A stretch of DNA of 64,000 bases from Ustilago trichophora. Its lineage: Eukaryota; Basidiomycota; Ustilaginomycetes; Ustilaginales; Ustilaginaceae. Shown here piece by piece: positions 9,775 to 20,005 of the stretch. The position numbers were made by a program, and so were the translations under genes. A model generated the notes under the pieces. That model saw only the letters and a list, made by a program, of their open reading frames with translations, was not told the DNA's origin and ran no database searches. Each line of letters opens with the position of its first letter. Position 1 is the first letter of the stretch. The stretch spans positions 1,798,001 to 1,862,000 of the forward strand of contig OOIN01000001.1 in NCBI GenBank assembly GCA_900323505.1, given 5' to 3'.

Positions 9775-11907
9775 TTAAGCGACGTCCTGAAGCTCAATCT
9801 CGGAATCGAGAAAGGTGAAATCCTCATCGACTTCCTGTTGCCAATCGTCGTCGTCGTCGTCGCTCCCTGCACCTGTGACATGCCCCTTTTTGCTGGAGTC
9901 GTGGGATCCGTATCCTTCCTCCTCGTCTTCGCTAGTGGTCAAGTCAGATTTGGATGGTTGGAGAGGACCAAATCGAGCTTCGGGATTAAACACTTTTGTC
10001 GTCGATGCCGATTTGCGTGCAGGTGTTGGATCAAAGATGTTGTTCAACAGTCGCATGCGTTGTTCTTTGCTCCTTTGGGCAGAAGGAGCATGACGTACGG
10101 GAGACAGTTTGAGACCGGCCAATGAATGTTCTGTCTCATCTTCTGTGTCTGATGAGATATTGGGGGTGTGCATGTTGGGTTTTGCGGTTGTGGGGATTGG
10201 GTATTGGGAGAATTGGTCGTCGTCGTCTTCTTCTGATGAGGGTAGGAGGTTTGAGGTGGAAGGAGCGCGAAGGGTGCCATATCGTTGATAGGGGGTGATG
10301 GAGATGATTTTCTTCTTGCCTTGTCTATCTTTCACAGCAGCAGATTGTGGCTCCAACTCGTCATCAGACAACTCGACCTCGTGCACTTTTCTCCATCCAG
10401 CACCTCCCACCATCTTGGACTCTGCCTTCGTATGAGCTTTCCCGAGTGGACTACTGGCCAAACTTTGCACTCGTGATTTTGACAGTGTTGCTCCTCGGTC
10501 GGTGCTGCTGGGGATCGTCATCTCGGTATTTGGCGATGAACAAGTCGCACTTTGGCGATATGCGGGGGAGCTAGAGGCTTGGTAAACTGGTGCAGGTTCA
10601 TCATCATCACTGCTGTTGCTAGGAGCTGGGAGGTGCGGGGCGGGTCGGGTTTTGGGCTTCTTGGCATTGGAGTCGAAGGAGCCTTGGCGCGCTCGTCGGA
10701 GGCGTCGTTGTTGCACTTCGGCGGCAAAGAGTCCGCCGATGGGTGAAGATGCGTCGTCATCCATGAGGGTGTCTGCTTCTTGCTCTGCCTCCCCGGGGAG
10801 ATTTAGGTGGGTGGTGGCGGTATTGCTGCTGGACGAGGTGCCTAGGACGTCCTTTGGCGCGTGATTGCCAGAGGGAGAGGCGAAGAGAGGCTTGAAGCCT
10901 GGTTTGGTACTTGCGGTACGACGCAGCTTTGCAACTGCTTTGATGGGCGACATCTCGTCGTCTTCCTCCATTTCTTCCTCTCTACTGGGATTACTCGAGC
11001 TGAGGGTGCGCGCAAAGACAGATGCGTTACTCGCTACGCCGTCGCCTGCCTTTCTACTACTGGCAAACCCAAATGCACCCAAGCCCTTTTGTACGGGCCT
11101 TGGGTCCGTCCTCACCACCCCACCCTTTCCTTCCCTCCGCCTAGGGGTCGGAGGAACATCTTCACCCCTCAACCTCTTCCTCGCTTTTGTCCTGGGCGTG
11201 TAAGCCACTAGTGCCGCGTTGAGCGCTGCGTCCGACGAGGAGGAGGAGGAGGAGGACGTGCGCTGATTCTTGGTTGGTGTACGTCGACTGCCCGCCATTG
11301 CTGACGTGGACGAGAGTGTTGTGCGCAGTTTCGAGGGGGACGAGGTGATGTATTGCTGAGATGAGGGAGATTTGGTCGGAGTGAAGTTGTTGCGCTGGAT
11401 AAATGTTGGAAAGTGGTGGGATGGGGAGGGTTTGGTAGGCGTCATTTCGACTTCGATCATCGAACCTGCCGGACTGGGGGGTGCTGTGGTTTTTGAAGGG
11501 CTGGCAAAAGGGTTTCGTGTCTTGCCTGGCGTAACAACCGCTGCTGCCGAGGAGGAAGCTTGGTATGGAGAAGACCTCTTTGTCGGTGTACGGAAAGGAT
11601 TCCTGCTCGACGGAGAAGCAACAGGCTCCGTACGATGCGCCTTCTTCTTGGAAGGCGTCCTCAACACCTCTTCTTTGTCCTGGCTATCTTCCAACCTATG
11701 CCTGGAGCTGCTAGCGCCCAAAGACTCCGCTTTTTTAACTTTCGGCCTGGCCTTGGCTTTGGCAGCCCCTCCTACCGCCATCCAAGTATCGTAGGCACCG
11801 GCAATAGCGGCATCGGCCAGAATGTCGCGCTTGGTAGGATCGCGTCCATGCTGAGCTTTGAAGGCTTTCTGCCAGTTTTTCAGCTCTCTTCGCAGGACTT
11901 GCTCCAT
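9775..11907 (-). CDS. DNA replication regulator Sld2 (Drc1) homologue
   Basis: A 710-aa single-exon ORF from an ATG at 11907. The N-terminal 45 residues match the Sld2 family: ELKNWQKAFKAQHGRDPTKR, then DI, and an Ala-rich helix with YDTWMAVGG. Sld2 acts with Dpb11 and Sld3 in CDK-controlled loading of the CMG helicase at origins. As in yeast Sld2, the body is disordered and dense in minimal CDK sites (PFRTPTKR, PFASPSK, NFTPTKSPSS, EMTPTKPSP and more), which points to regulation by S-phase CDK. A conserved-looking basic patch, FDPTPARKS, followed by an acidic tail sits at the C-terminus. The length exceeds yeast Sld2 (453 aa), as is usual in basidiomycetes. It is divergent from the flavoprotein gene at 12824. 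Confidence 0.85.
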   Translation of the reverse strand: MEQVLRRELKNWQKAFKAQHGRDPTKRDILADAAIAGAYDTWMAVGGAAKAKARPKVKKAESLGASSSRHRLEDSQDKEEVLRTPSKKKAHRTEPVASPSSRNPFRTPTKRSSPYQASSSAAAVVTPGKTRNPFASPSKTTAPPSPAGSMIEVEMTPTKPSPSHHFPTFIQRNNFTPTKSPSSQQYITSSPSKLRTTLSSTSAMAGSRRTPTKNQRTSSSSSSSSDAALNAALVAYTPRTKARKRLRGEDVPPTPRRREGKGGVVRTDPRPVQKGLGAFGFASSRKAGDGVASNASVFARTLSSSNPSREEEMEEDDEMSPIKAVAKLRRTASTKPGFKPLFASPSGNHAPKDVLGTSSSSNTATTHLNLPGEAEQEADTLMDDDASSPIGGLFAAEVQQRRLRRARQGSFDSNAKKPKTRPAPHLPAPSNSSDDDEPAPVYQASSSPAYRQSATCSSPNTEMTIPSSTDRGATLSKSRVQSLASSPLGKAHTKAESKMVGGAGWRKVHEVELSDDELEPQSAAVKDRQGKKKIISITPYQRYGTLRAPSTSNLLPSSEEDDDDQFSQYPIPTTAKPNMHTPNISSDTEDETEHSLAGLKLSPVRHAPSAQRSKEQRMRLLNNIFDPTPARKSASTTKVFNPEARFGPLQPSKSDLTTSEDEEEGYGSHDSSKKGHVTGAGSDDDDDDWQQEVDEDFTFLDSEIELQDVA

Positions 11908-12823
11908 CTTTGGCCGCTCCTAACTAGCCTACCACTGTGCGAGGGTGGATGATCTGGTGATGGAGGACAGTGCGGTGCAGATGATGGCAGAGGCAGGTTT
12001 TGTGGTGGTGGTGGTATCGAGTGTAGGTCGTGTGATGGTGTTGCTGAGACTGTTGAAGGTTTGGAAGACGCGAGAAGGTGGTGTGTGTGTGTGTGTGTGT
12101 TCGAGGAAAAAGGTGCGTGCAGGTGGAGTTGGGTCAATTTACGCGTCGCGCGTCTTGTTCCGTGCCGTGTTTTGGGTATGCATTGTTCTCGGTCTACTGG
12201 ACTACTTGGGCAGGCTTCTCGGACACTTGCTAACGTAGGAGACTGCAACGAGGTATGCGTGCTAACTGGAACGAAATGAAGCGAAGCAAAGCAAAGCAAA
12301 CGAGTACTGCATGTCATACTGCACACTAGGCTAGGTACACAAGGAGCTTAGAGGTTGCTAACCGTGGCAGCACTTGATCAACCTCGCTTGTCCACTTCTT
12401 TTGGCGCATGACGTTGTGCTTCTTGGACTTTTGGTCCGAAGGAAAGGCTGCGTATCGCATCAAAAGCCCTCTGATTGGAGGTACGAAGAAGAGTCCTAGG
12501 TCAAGCGCGGACTTAGCAGAAATGCTTGACCAGGACGGAAAATTGTCGCAAGGCAGAAATGGCGAAATGGCTCTCAGTCGGACTTTTCTGTCAAGTATCA
12601 GCGAGGAACGGCAAAGCTCTTAGGCGAGACCCTGAACGGTACTTTGCATTTGCCCCGCTCTTTCTCTTTCCACCACTGCAATGCTTCATGGTCCGTGGCA
12701 TTGCGACTTGGCTCAGCTTGGATTATTAGGGTTCTGCCCGTGCTTCAGATATACATTTTCGGGCTCGCCTGTCGTACTCCTTGACTGGTGCCCATCACAC
12801 TCTTCGCTGAAGATCTTGCAACC
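11908..12823. other. Divergent promoter region between the Sld2 and flavoprotein genes
   Basis: A GT microsatellite lies about 170 bp upstream of the Sld2 start. No coding signal is seen. The plus-strand frame at 12788-12823 is open into the flavoprotein but begins with GTG, so the first ATG at 12824 was taken as start. Confidence 0.6.
12078..12100. repeat. GT dinucleotide microsatellite
   Basis: About 11 GT units in the Sld2 upstream region. Confidence 0.9.
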
Positions 12824-14875
12824 ATGGCGAGCTCCCACGAATGGCACTCAGGCGAGCTGTACATCCAGACCCAGTTGGGTCACAAAGACGCAGTGGCTGG
12901 CGCACATCCCACCTTTCGCCCCCAGCTCACTTTGCAGCACCAACAGTTTCATACCTCACTCAACATTCTTCCCGTATGCACGCTGGACAGCAGCGGTCGA
13001 CCGTGGGCCTCGTTCCTTTCGGCCAAAGATGGGTCGCATGGCTTTATAAAGTCTCCTTCATTCAGCTCGCTGATCGCGACACAGATGAAGCTGCACGAAG
13101 ACCATCCGGTAGAAATCGCGCTGAAGGAGGGAGCCAAGTTCGGAATGACAGCGATGGTACAGGGCGATGATACGAGCTATCAAGGTCCAGCGTTAAAGCT
13201 GATCGCAGGAGTGGGTGTGATGTTCGACAACAGGAGGAGGAACAAGTTCGCCGGCTTTATAAACGAGCGTAATGTCGGTTCTGCTGAAGACAGAAAGATT
13301 CAAGTAGAGGTAATGGAGAGCTTGGGCAACTGTCCCAAGTACATTAACACCCGGAACCTTGTCCCGAACCCTCAGCACAAACCCGAGATGCTGCACAAAT
13401 CGCTCGACTTGCCTCCTGGCGAGGCTCTCCCCAGCGACACCTTGAAGCACATCGCAAAGGCCGATGCCATCTTTCTCGCTACCCGATATACTAGTCCGAC
13501 ACAGACTATCTTCAAGTCTCACCTTGGGGTCAACATTCGTGGTGGCAAAGCTGGATTCCTTCGCATCATCAGCGAGACGGTCTCGTCCGCCAGGGGGGAT
13601 AAACAGCAGCGTCAGGTGGCATATCTCCCCGATTACTCTGGGAACCGCTTTATGAGCTCCCTCGGCAACATTTACTCGGACAAAGTTGCAGGAGTCACGA
13701 TCCCGCTGATGCAAAAGGATAGGCCGATCGATGTGGTGTATCTCACCGGAGATGCCGAGGTTTTGCTGGGAGAGGAGTCGAGGAAGATCTTCCCCGGCGT
13801 TCATACCTGCGTTCGGATCGAGATTACAGGGTTCATGCACGTCAAGGATGCAGTCCCTTTGATTCCGGGAGAGTACGACCCAGCAGATGGAGCCGAAGAC
13901 TTTGACGGCAAAGGTGAAGATGGTATTGGTTGGAGTCCGTACAATCCGCCTGTGCGACGGCTGCTTTCGGAGTTGTCTTCCACCCAATCTGGTCCCGCTG
14001 ACGCTGGCCCGCCTCCAGCAAACGAGGCGAGCATCGTCGGCTTTGAAGAGCACACCCCGGACCTAGCCACCATAACCTTCAGCCTGAGCCATCCGGTCAA
14101 ATACACCGCCGGACAGCACATAATCCTGGACTGCAGCACGTTGCTCAGTGACGAAGTGAAGGAGTACAAGCACATGTCGGATAAAAGAGGTGGAGAGAAG
14201 GAGCTCAATGATTCTGGTGTGCGCACTTGGACCATAAGCTCCGCGCATAAGGGTGATAGTGAGGATGAGGTGAAGGTGACGATGCGGAGGGTTGAGAAGG
14301 GTTTGATTACGCCAACTCTGTTCGAGGTCGCGAAGAAGGCATCGCCGGAGAAGCCAGGTGCGGTTCTGCCGGTGCTTGGCGTCGGAGGCGACTTTATCCT
14401 GCCACATGATCTCAGTGCAGCCAAAAAGATGTTGTGGATTGCGTCAGGTGTAGGACTCACGCCTTTCCTCTCATTCTTGCGCTCACTTGCTGAGACCTCA
14501 AAGGCGGTACAGGTGGACATTACGCTAATCGTCGCCGTGCGCAGAACAGAGGCAGCAACACTGCTGGATCTCATCCACAGAAGCATCACCTCTCCGTCTC
14601 TGGTCGGAAAGCTAAACTTGCACATTGTCTCGGCAGGTTTGCAAGACTCAGAAGCCCCTACACCACCACAATCCGATTCTAACGACTTGGAAGTGCAGAT
14701 CACAAGACACAGTACTAGGCTCACCCCAGACCTGCTGCTCTCATTGACTGATGCTAAGGAGAAAGCCGAGGCGTGGGTGTGTGGGCTACCAGTACTAGAG
14801 GCGGCGATGTTGGAGACGCTGGAAAAGGCAGGGTGGGAGGCGGGGAATGTCCATCGGGAGAGTTTCTCTTTCTAG
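12824..14875 (+). CDS. Two-domain flavoprotein: pyridoxamine-phosphate-oxidase-like domain fused to ferredoxin-reductase-type FAD/NAD(P) domain
   Basis: A 683-aa ORF; the ATG at 12824 has a good context (CAACCATGG). Residues about 35-260 resemble the split-barrel FMN-binding domain of the pyridoxamine 5'-phosphate oxidase superfamily (LPVCTLDSSGRPWASFLS near the front, ATRYTSP and GNRFMSSLGN later). Residues about 400-683 form a ferredoxin-NADP-reductase module: FAD-binding RTWTISSA, NAD(P)-binding GVGLTPFLSFLRSL and a terminal CGL plus aromatic tail. No 2Fe-2S cysteine cluster follows, unlike many bacterial fusions of this type. The likely activity is a NAD(P)H-dependent flavin oxidoreductase, substrate unknown. 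The fold of both halves is fairly sure; the biological role is not. Confidence 0.8.
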   Translation: MASSHEWHSGELYIQTQLGHKDAVAGAHPTFRPQLTLQHQQFHTSLNILPVCTLDSSGRPWASFLSAKDGSHGFIKSPSFSSLIATQMKLHEDHPVEIALKEGAKFGMTAMVQGDDTSYQGPALKLIAGVGVMFDNRRRNKFAGFINERNVGSAEDRKIQVEVMESLGNCPKYINTRNLVPNPQHKPEMLHKSLDLPPGEALPSDTLKHIAKADAIFLATRYTSPTQTIFKSHLGVNIRGGKAGFLRIISETVSSARGDKQQRQVAYLPDYSGNRFMSSLGNIYSDKVAGVTIPLMQKDRPIDVVYLTGDAEVLLGEESRKIFPGVHTCVRIEITGFMHVKDAVPLIPGEYDPADGAEDFDGKGEDGIGWSPYNPPVRRLLSELSSTQSGPADAGPPPANEASIVGFEEHTPDLATITFSLSHPVKYTAGQHIILDCSTLLSDEVKEYKHMSDKRGGEKELNDSGVRTWTISSAHKGDSEDEVKVTMRRVEKGLITPTLFEVAKKASPEKPGAVLPVLGVGGDFILPHDLSAAKKMLWIASGVGLTPFLSFLRSLAETSKAVQVDITLIVAVRRTEAATLLDLIHRSITSPSLVGKLNLHIVSAGLQDSEAPTPPQSDSNDLEVQITRHSTRLTPDLLLSLTDAKEKAEAWVCGLPVLEAAMLETLEKAGWEAGNVHRESFSF

Positions 14876-16330
14876 CCGTGGTGAAAGAGTAGGCTATCTA
14901 AACAGGTCAAGGGTCTCTACTGATGTGTGCCTGAACGCTTGCGGAACCTTCTTCTTTGCATCTTCTCTGGTTTGCACAGACTGCAAGAGCGAGCTCTACA
15001 TCGCATGCGCTAAGAGTCTGTACAGTACAGTAGTATACTGTGTATACCGGGGGGCAATGTATGTAGGTAGTGTAGTAGAGAATGAGATTTACGCCGGCTC
15101 ATCGTTGGAACAGCATCAGCACAACAAGGGTCCAACTTGTGAGATGTCTCGAACCCCACGCGTCACTTTTCTAAAGTCACACGCAGCTTCTTCTGACAAG
15201 TCACAAATTTCATCAGCACAGAAACAAAGGCGAAGAGCTCTGTCTCTGTCTCTCTCTTTGTCCCGCACGTTAATTTGGAATCGTGACGCTACCGACAGCC
15301 CTCTGGACGCACGGTAGAGTGTGTGCCGCTGCGCATGTTGGCCGAGAAGAACGAGAAGAAGCCTTCAACTACACCAAAGTTTTTGGACATTACATTCTTG
15401 GCGAGTGCTAATCCTGCCGTCGGAAGAACTGCGGATGAGATGACGACACGACAAGCACAGACCATGATCTCCTTGTGTTTCGCTTCAAGAGTGAGGTTGA
15501 GCGGTCGGAGAAGAAACAAGAAAATGACGAAGCCAAGTCGAGGTGGCACGTTTTTGAGTGTTTGCTGACAGCTGTCAGATCTTGAGTGTGGAGGGAAGCG
15601 GAGGAAGAGGGGCTCAGGATCGGGTTCGATCGTATGCTGTTTGTTTTTTTTTTTCCGCATAAATCAGAGCGCCTCGACGTGATCAGCCTACAGCAATCTT
15701 TATCCCCGTTGCTATGGACAATCAAAAGAGATGGTTATGCAGCATTGCACACCGCATCACTTTTGAATCAAAAGAGCAGGGCGGAGAAATGACACACATT
15801 GAGCAGACACACATCCACACACACGGGATCAGCTTCGGTTAGTCGGCATCTGAGGCAGGCGAGAGAGAGGGACAGAGAAGCGGACTAACTAATTTCGAGA
15901 GTCTAGAGGGGGCGGAGTAACATGCTCCGTTGTTGGCGTTGGGAACCTCTTTGTTGATCGCCGGTTGCGGGCCAGATGGTCAGATTTTGGCGTGGCTTGG
16001 CTTGGCTGGGCTGGGCACGGAGATGGAGCGACGGCCAAAGCAGAAATTCGAAAATCACACATCTCAAGAAAAGACTCTCTCCTCTGAATTCGGAGAGAGA
16101 AAGAGTGAGTAGTGTGGAACCCCTAATGCCCCTGCCTCAGCCAAGAGCAAGAGAGAGTTGTGTGTCTAAGTTTCGAAAAAATATGAAATTTCTGCCTGAA
16201 AATCCACCGACAAGCTCGAGTACAAACAAATGCAGCCGTTTTTGAATTCTGTAACCTGAATGCACTTACACAAAAACACTCAGGGTTTGTATTCAATTTG
16301 GCCAGCTGCTCCTGAAAGCGACCCACACAC

Positions 16331-16355
16331 TGTGCTGTGCTGTGCTGTGCTGTGC
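16331..16355. repeat. TGTGC pentanucleotide repeat
   Basis: Five perfect TGTGC units. Confidence 0.9.
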
Positions 16356-16544
16356 TGGCTAAATTGGCAACCAAAAGAAGCGAGGGCGCTGACGCTTCGG
16401 GCTGCTTTGAGGGACTGCATTTTGTGCGTGTGTCTTTGTGAGTGGGCCTCTTGCTCGGAGGAGTGACAAGTGCACACTGCGCTGCTGTGACTGGCTGAGC
16501 TACCATTCGACTCATCCGATGCGCTTTGCTTGTGTTACAGAGAG

Positions 16545-16561
16545 TACAGTACAGTACAGTA
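16545..16561. repeat. Tandem overlapping TACAGTA motif
   Basis: Three overlapping TACAGTA copies with a 5-bp period. The same 7-mer recurs at several other intergenic places in the window. Confidence 0.7.
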
Positions 16562-17103
16562 GCCAACGCCTCTAACAGCCACGCCTTTTTCCTGCAAAGA
16601 GACTCCGCTGTCCACTCACACTCACTCACTCACACACCTGATCGATTGCTCGCTCCCCTTTCTCTCTCTCTCTCTCTTTACACCTTCCACCACACCTTTT
16701 TCACCTTCGTCATCATCGCCGTCCTTGTTCCCCATCACCAATAGGGTCTACGGCTGAGTCGAAGAAACACCACAATCCATCACCTTTCATCTCCGCACTC
16801 TTTGCATCCGACATCGGTCTCCACAAACACACCGCTGCTTTTCTTTTCATCTCGACGCATATCAGTCTCCGACTCTGGCTTCCGCACACCATAGCATCGC
16901 ATACTGATCATCACTCAGCAGACGACGCCAGCTCTGTTCGTCATTGTCTACACCAAACGCTGCTCAAAACATCAGCATCTTTGCCAGTCGCCAGCATAAG
17001 CACTCTCTCAGTCAGCCAATAACCTCTCCATTTGCAGGCTACTGACTTCTCTACAGCCAATCCATCTCCGCATCTCTCGCCTTCCGCAGTAAACGCACCA
17101 ATC

Positions 17104-18067
17104 ATGGATCTTCGTGTCGGCGGCAAGTACCGCATCGGTAAAAAGATCGGTTCCGGCTCTTTCGGTGACATTTACCTCGGCATCAACATCATCTCGGGTG
17201 AGGAGGTCGCCATCAAACTCGAGTCCATCAAGGCCAAGCACCCTCAGCTCGAGTATGAGGCCAAGGTCTACAAGACCCTCGCCGGTGGTGTCGGTGTTCC
17301 CTTTGTCCGATGGTACGGTCAGGAATGCGACTACAACGCCATGGTTATCGACCTTCTTGGCCCTTCGCTCGAGGACCTCTTCAACTTTTGCAACCGAAAG
17401 TTTTCGCTCAAGACTGTCTTGCTCCTCGCTGATCAGATGGTATGTATAGCTTCGTTTGTCATTTGACAGATACCGTCGTCCATTTTTCTCTCCACCAGCT
17501 ACCGCTTCCCAGTCGTGTAGCGCAGAACTACCAGAGATGGTTCGACAATAGCAAATCAGCTGACCTTATTCTCTCACCTCTTCTTCCGCATCACTCTTTG
17601 TGCCCATACAGATCTCCCGCATCGAGTACATCCACTCGCGAAACTTTATCCACCGTGACATCAAACCCGATAACTTCCTCATGGGTATCGGTAAGCGCGG
17701 TAACCAGGTCAACGTCATCGACTTTGGTCTCGCCAAGAAGTACCGTGACCCCAAGACTCACCTTCACATTCCTTACAGAGAGAACAAGAACCTCACCGGT
17801 ACCGCTCGTTACACTTCGATCAACACTCACTTGGGTGTCGAGCAGTCCCGACGAGACGACCTCGAGAGCTTGGGATACGTGCTCATGTACTTCCTCCGTG
17901 GCTCGCTCCCGTGGCAGGGTCTCAAGGCTGCCACCAAGAAGCAGAAGTACGACCGCATCATGGAGAAGAAGATGACCACCCCTACCGAGCTCCTCTGCAG
18001 AGGATTCCCCTCGGAGATGGCCATCTACCTCAACTGCTGCCGATCGCTCCGCTTCGATGACAAGCCC

Positions 18068-18100
<33 letters not shown>

Positions 18101-18403
18101 CTCTTTGTTCGTGAGGGCTTCCAGTACGACTACGTCTTTGACTGGTCCATCCAGCAGCGCAGCGAGGACGCCAAGGCCGAGCCCGTCGTCAAGCAGCAGC
18201 AGGTTCAGCAGCAGCAGGCCGCCCAGCTCCCTCGCCGCAAGGTCCTTCCCCAGGAGGGTGACGAGGCTGTCAACAACGGCATGGACACCACCCGTGCCGC
18301 TTACGGCACCGCCCGCCCCGCTGACAAGGCTTACCTCACCTCGCAAAACATGCCCAGCTCTTCGCGACCCCTCAAGCGCGACGATCAACCTGGCTACTAT
18401 TAA
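17104..18403 (+). CDS. Casein kinase 1 (Hhp1/Hrr25/CK1-delta type), one intron
   Basis: Exons 17104-17439 and 17612-18403, joined in phase 0 across a 172-nt intron (donor GTATGT, acceptor ACAG), give 375 aa. Residues 9-280 are a complete CK1 catalytic domain: Gly loop IGSGSFGD at 15-22, VAIK lysine, catalytic HRDIKPDN with Asp128, DFG, and the CK1 signature [12 protein letters not shown] in place of the usual APE region. The C-terminal tail of about 80 aa is Gln-rich (KQQQVQQQQ), has no prenylation motif and ends PGYY, so the enzyme is the soluble CK1-delta/epsilon or Hhp class rather than the lipid-anchored Yck class. Such kinases act in DNA repair, ribosome maturation and vesicle traffic. 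ATG 17104 was chosen because it begins the conserved [12 protein letters not shown]. Confidence 0.95.
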
Positions 18404-20005
18404 GCGCTGCAAGACGCTTCAGCGTTTTGGCCCTCTGAACGCTGACTGATCACCTCTTGCCGATCAGGGATGTGGGTGGATGAATTGGAAGGCGCCACGT
18501 CGTCGCTCCAGATGAATCACTTTCAGTCGATAGGTAGCTCGCTCGCCTTTTGTTTTTTTTTGCGCAAAGCTCGATTTGCTTGATGCCGTCTCGCTGACCT
18601 ACAGCAACTCAGCATCTATCTTATCAGGCCAGGCCGCCTTCTTCTGGTCCCGGTGACTCGACATCTCCTCCCCCTATCCTCTCAAACACGTACTCTTGAC
18701 TCTCAAACGGATCTGGTTTTCTCTTTTACGGTATGGACGGTCGGGCGACTTGCTTGGTTTTCTTTGATCATGACACTATTTCACGAACGGGCGTGAAGAT
18801 TTCTTTCCACACACACAGTTTCCTCGCGGATATGCGAGAGGGCTTCGTTGGACTATAAAGGACAGGTCGTCCATTCCATGATCAAACCCCCATTAAAACC
18901 AAGCAGCAATGAGGTTACGCACTGCTGCACTCTAGCAGCATTCCTTTTTTTTGGCTATACATCCTCATTGTCAAGGCCCGACGTCTCATCACCACTTTCA
19001 CAAACAAGATCCCAGTCAAGGTCGTCTCTTTCCAGTTTTCTCTTTCTTTTTCTTTTTTCAGCAAGTGTACCTCTCAGTATTCCCTCAACTTTCCTCCCTC
19101 TCAAATCCAGGTGACGCTTTTCCCCAAAGCAGCAGCATGCATAACCAGCGTCCCTACAGCGCCACGCCTCCACCGCGTGTTTGCATCGCATCGCATCGCA
19201 GCTCTGGGCCAAAAGTTGTTCGCACCAAGCCAACTGTCTACAGTCTTTACTCGTCATGCATTTCCCCCTTCTTTCCTAACCTCTCCCAGATTTGTCCGCA
19301 AATTATGTTGCTCACACGATGATGTTACCCTCTTCTCTCCTCTCACTCCCCTCAATCTCAACCACATGCCTTTCCCCTTTATCATTGGTCTTTGCCTGAA
19401 TTTTATGGTTGTGTGGTGTTTGACTCGAATGGAATTAGAAGCATGAACTGAGATGTGGCGCGTTGCAGCTTCCGAGCCGGCCAGAGTTGAACGCAGTGGC
19501 CCTTGATCAAACGTGGCGCAGGTGGAAGCTCTAAACCAAACCAAGTTTGACAACTAGGCTATACAGAGCACCTCGGAACCAAACCGAAGCAGTGGTCTAC
19601 GTTTTGGAAGCGTTATCAAGAAACGTAAAGAAGAATTTCTACCACTTTTTAAAGCGCAGCTGTTGGAGCTGAGGAAGATTCTTGCAAAGAGGGTGAAAGC
19701 GAATCATGAATAGGATGGATTTTGTCAATATGGAATAGTTAGGTGCGGATTCGGGTAGGTGTACTGTACACAGAGGACTCTGCTAAATTACTACCTTTTC
19801 ACTCGACAGTTGATAGTGTCTCACTTACAAGCACACAAGATCATTAGTCACTGTAGAACTTGTACAAGTCGAATCATCCTCTGTCCTTTCTATCGTCCTC
19901 ACTCTCGGCACAACGTACATCCACTTCCCACACACTTCACCTCCCACATCCAAGTGAAAACAAAGTACTGTGCTTCAATTACAACAACCAACACAATCGT
20001 CATCT
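18404..20005. other. Convergent intergenic region between CK1 and Rpn5
   Basis: A 1.6-kb region, long for two facing 3' ends. It has a TATAAA at 18854-18859, a poly-pyrimidine tract with acceptor-like TTTTCAG near 19055, and a 63-codon frame from ATG 19138 of doubtful reality. A TACTGTA motif lies at 19762. Small or non-coding transcripts are possible but unproven. Confidence 0.5.

Larger units (their letters stand above)
14876..17103. other. Long upstream region of casein kinase 1
   Basis: A 2.2-kb stretch without a credible protein. It holds tandem TACAGTA motifs (15021-15032 and 16545-16561), a TGTGC repeat, and from about 16600 a pyrimidine-rich, CACA-rich leader leading to the kinase ATG. 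TTTGCAG ending near 17038 looks like a 3' splice site, so a 5'-UTR intron is possible. Confidence 0.55.

Noticed and set aside
16331..16561. Short tandem repeats considered as a CRISPR-like or attachment structure
   Set aside because: The units are 5 bp with no spacers, and the genome is eukaryotic; these are microsatellites.
17591..18412. Minus-strand open frame (273 codons) opposite casein kinase 1
   Set aside because: Val/Leu-rich antisense shadow of the kinase exon.
18955..19257. Minus-strand 100-codon frame ending in a basic then acidic stretch
   Set aside because: Its Lys/Arg run is the complement of a poly-pyrimidine tract; no conserved domain or start context.
19138..19322. Plus-strand 61-codon frame between CK1 and rpn5, downstream of a TATAAA
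   Set aside because: Too short and low in information; no recognisable family. Only RNA data could revive it.
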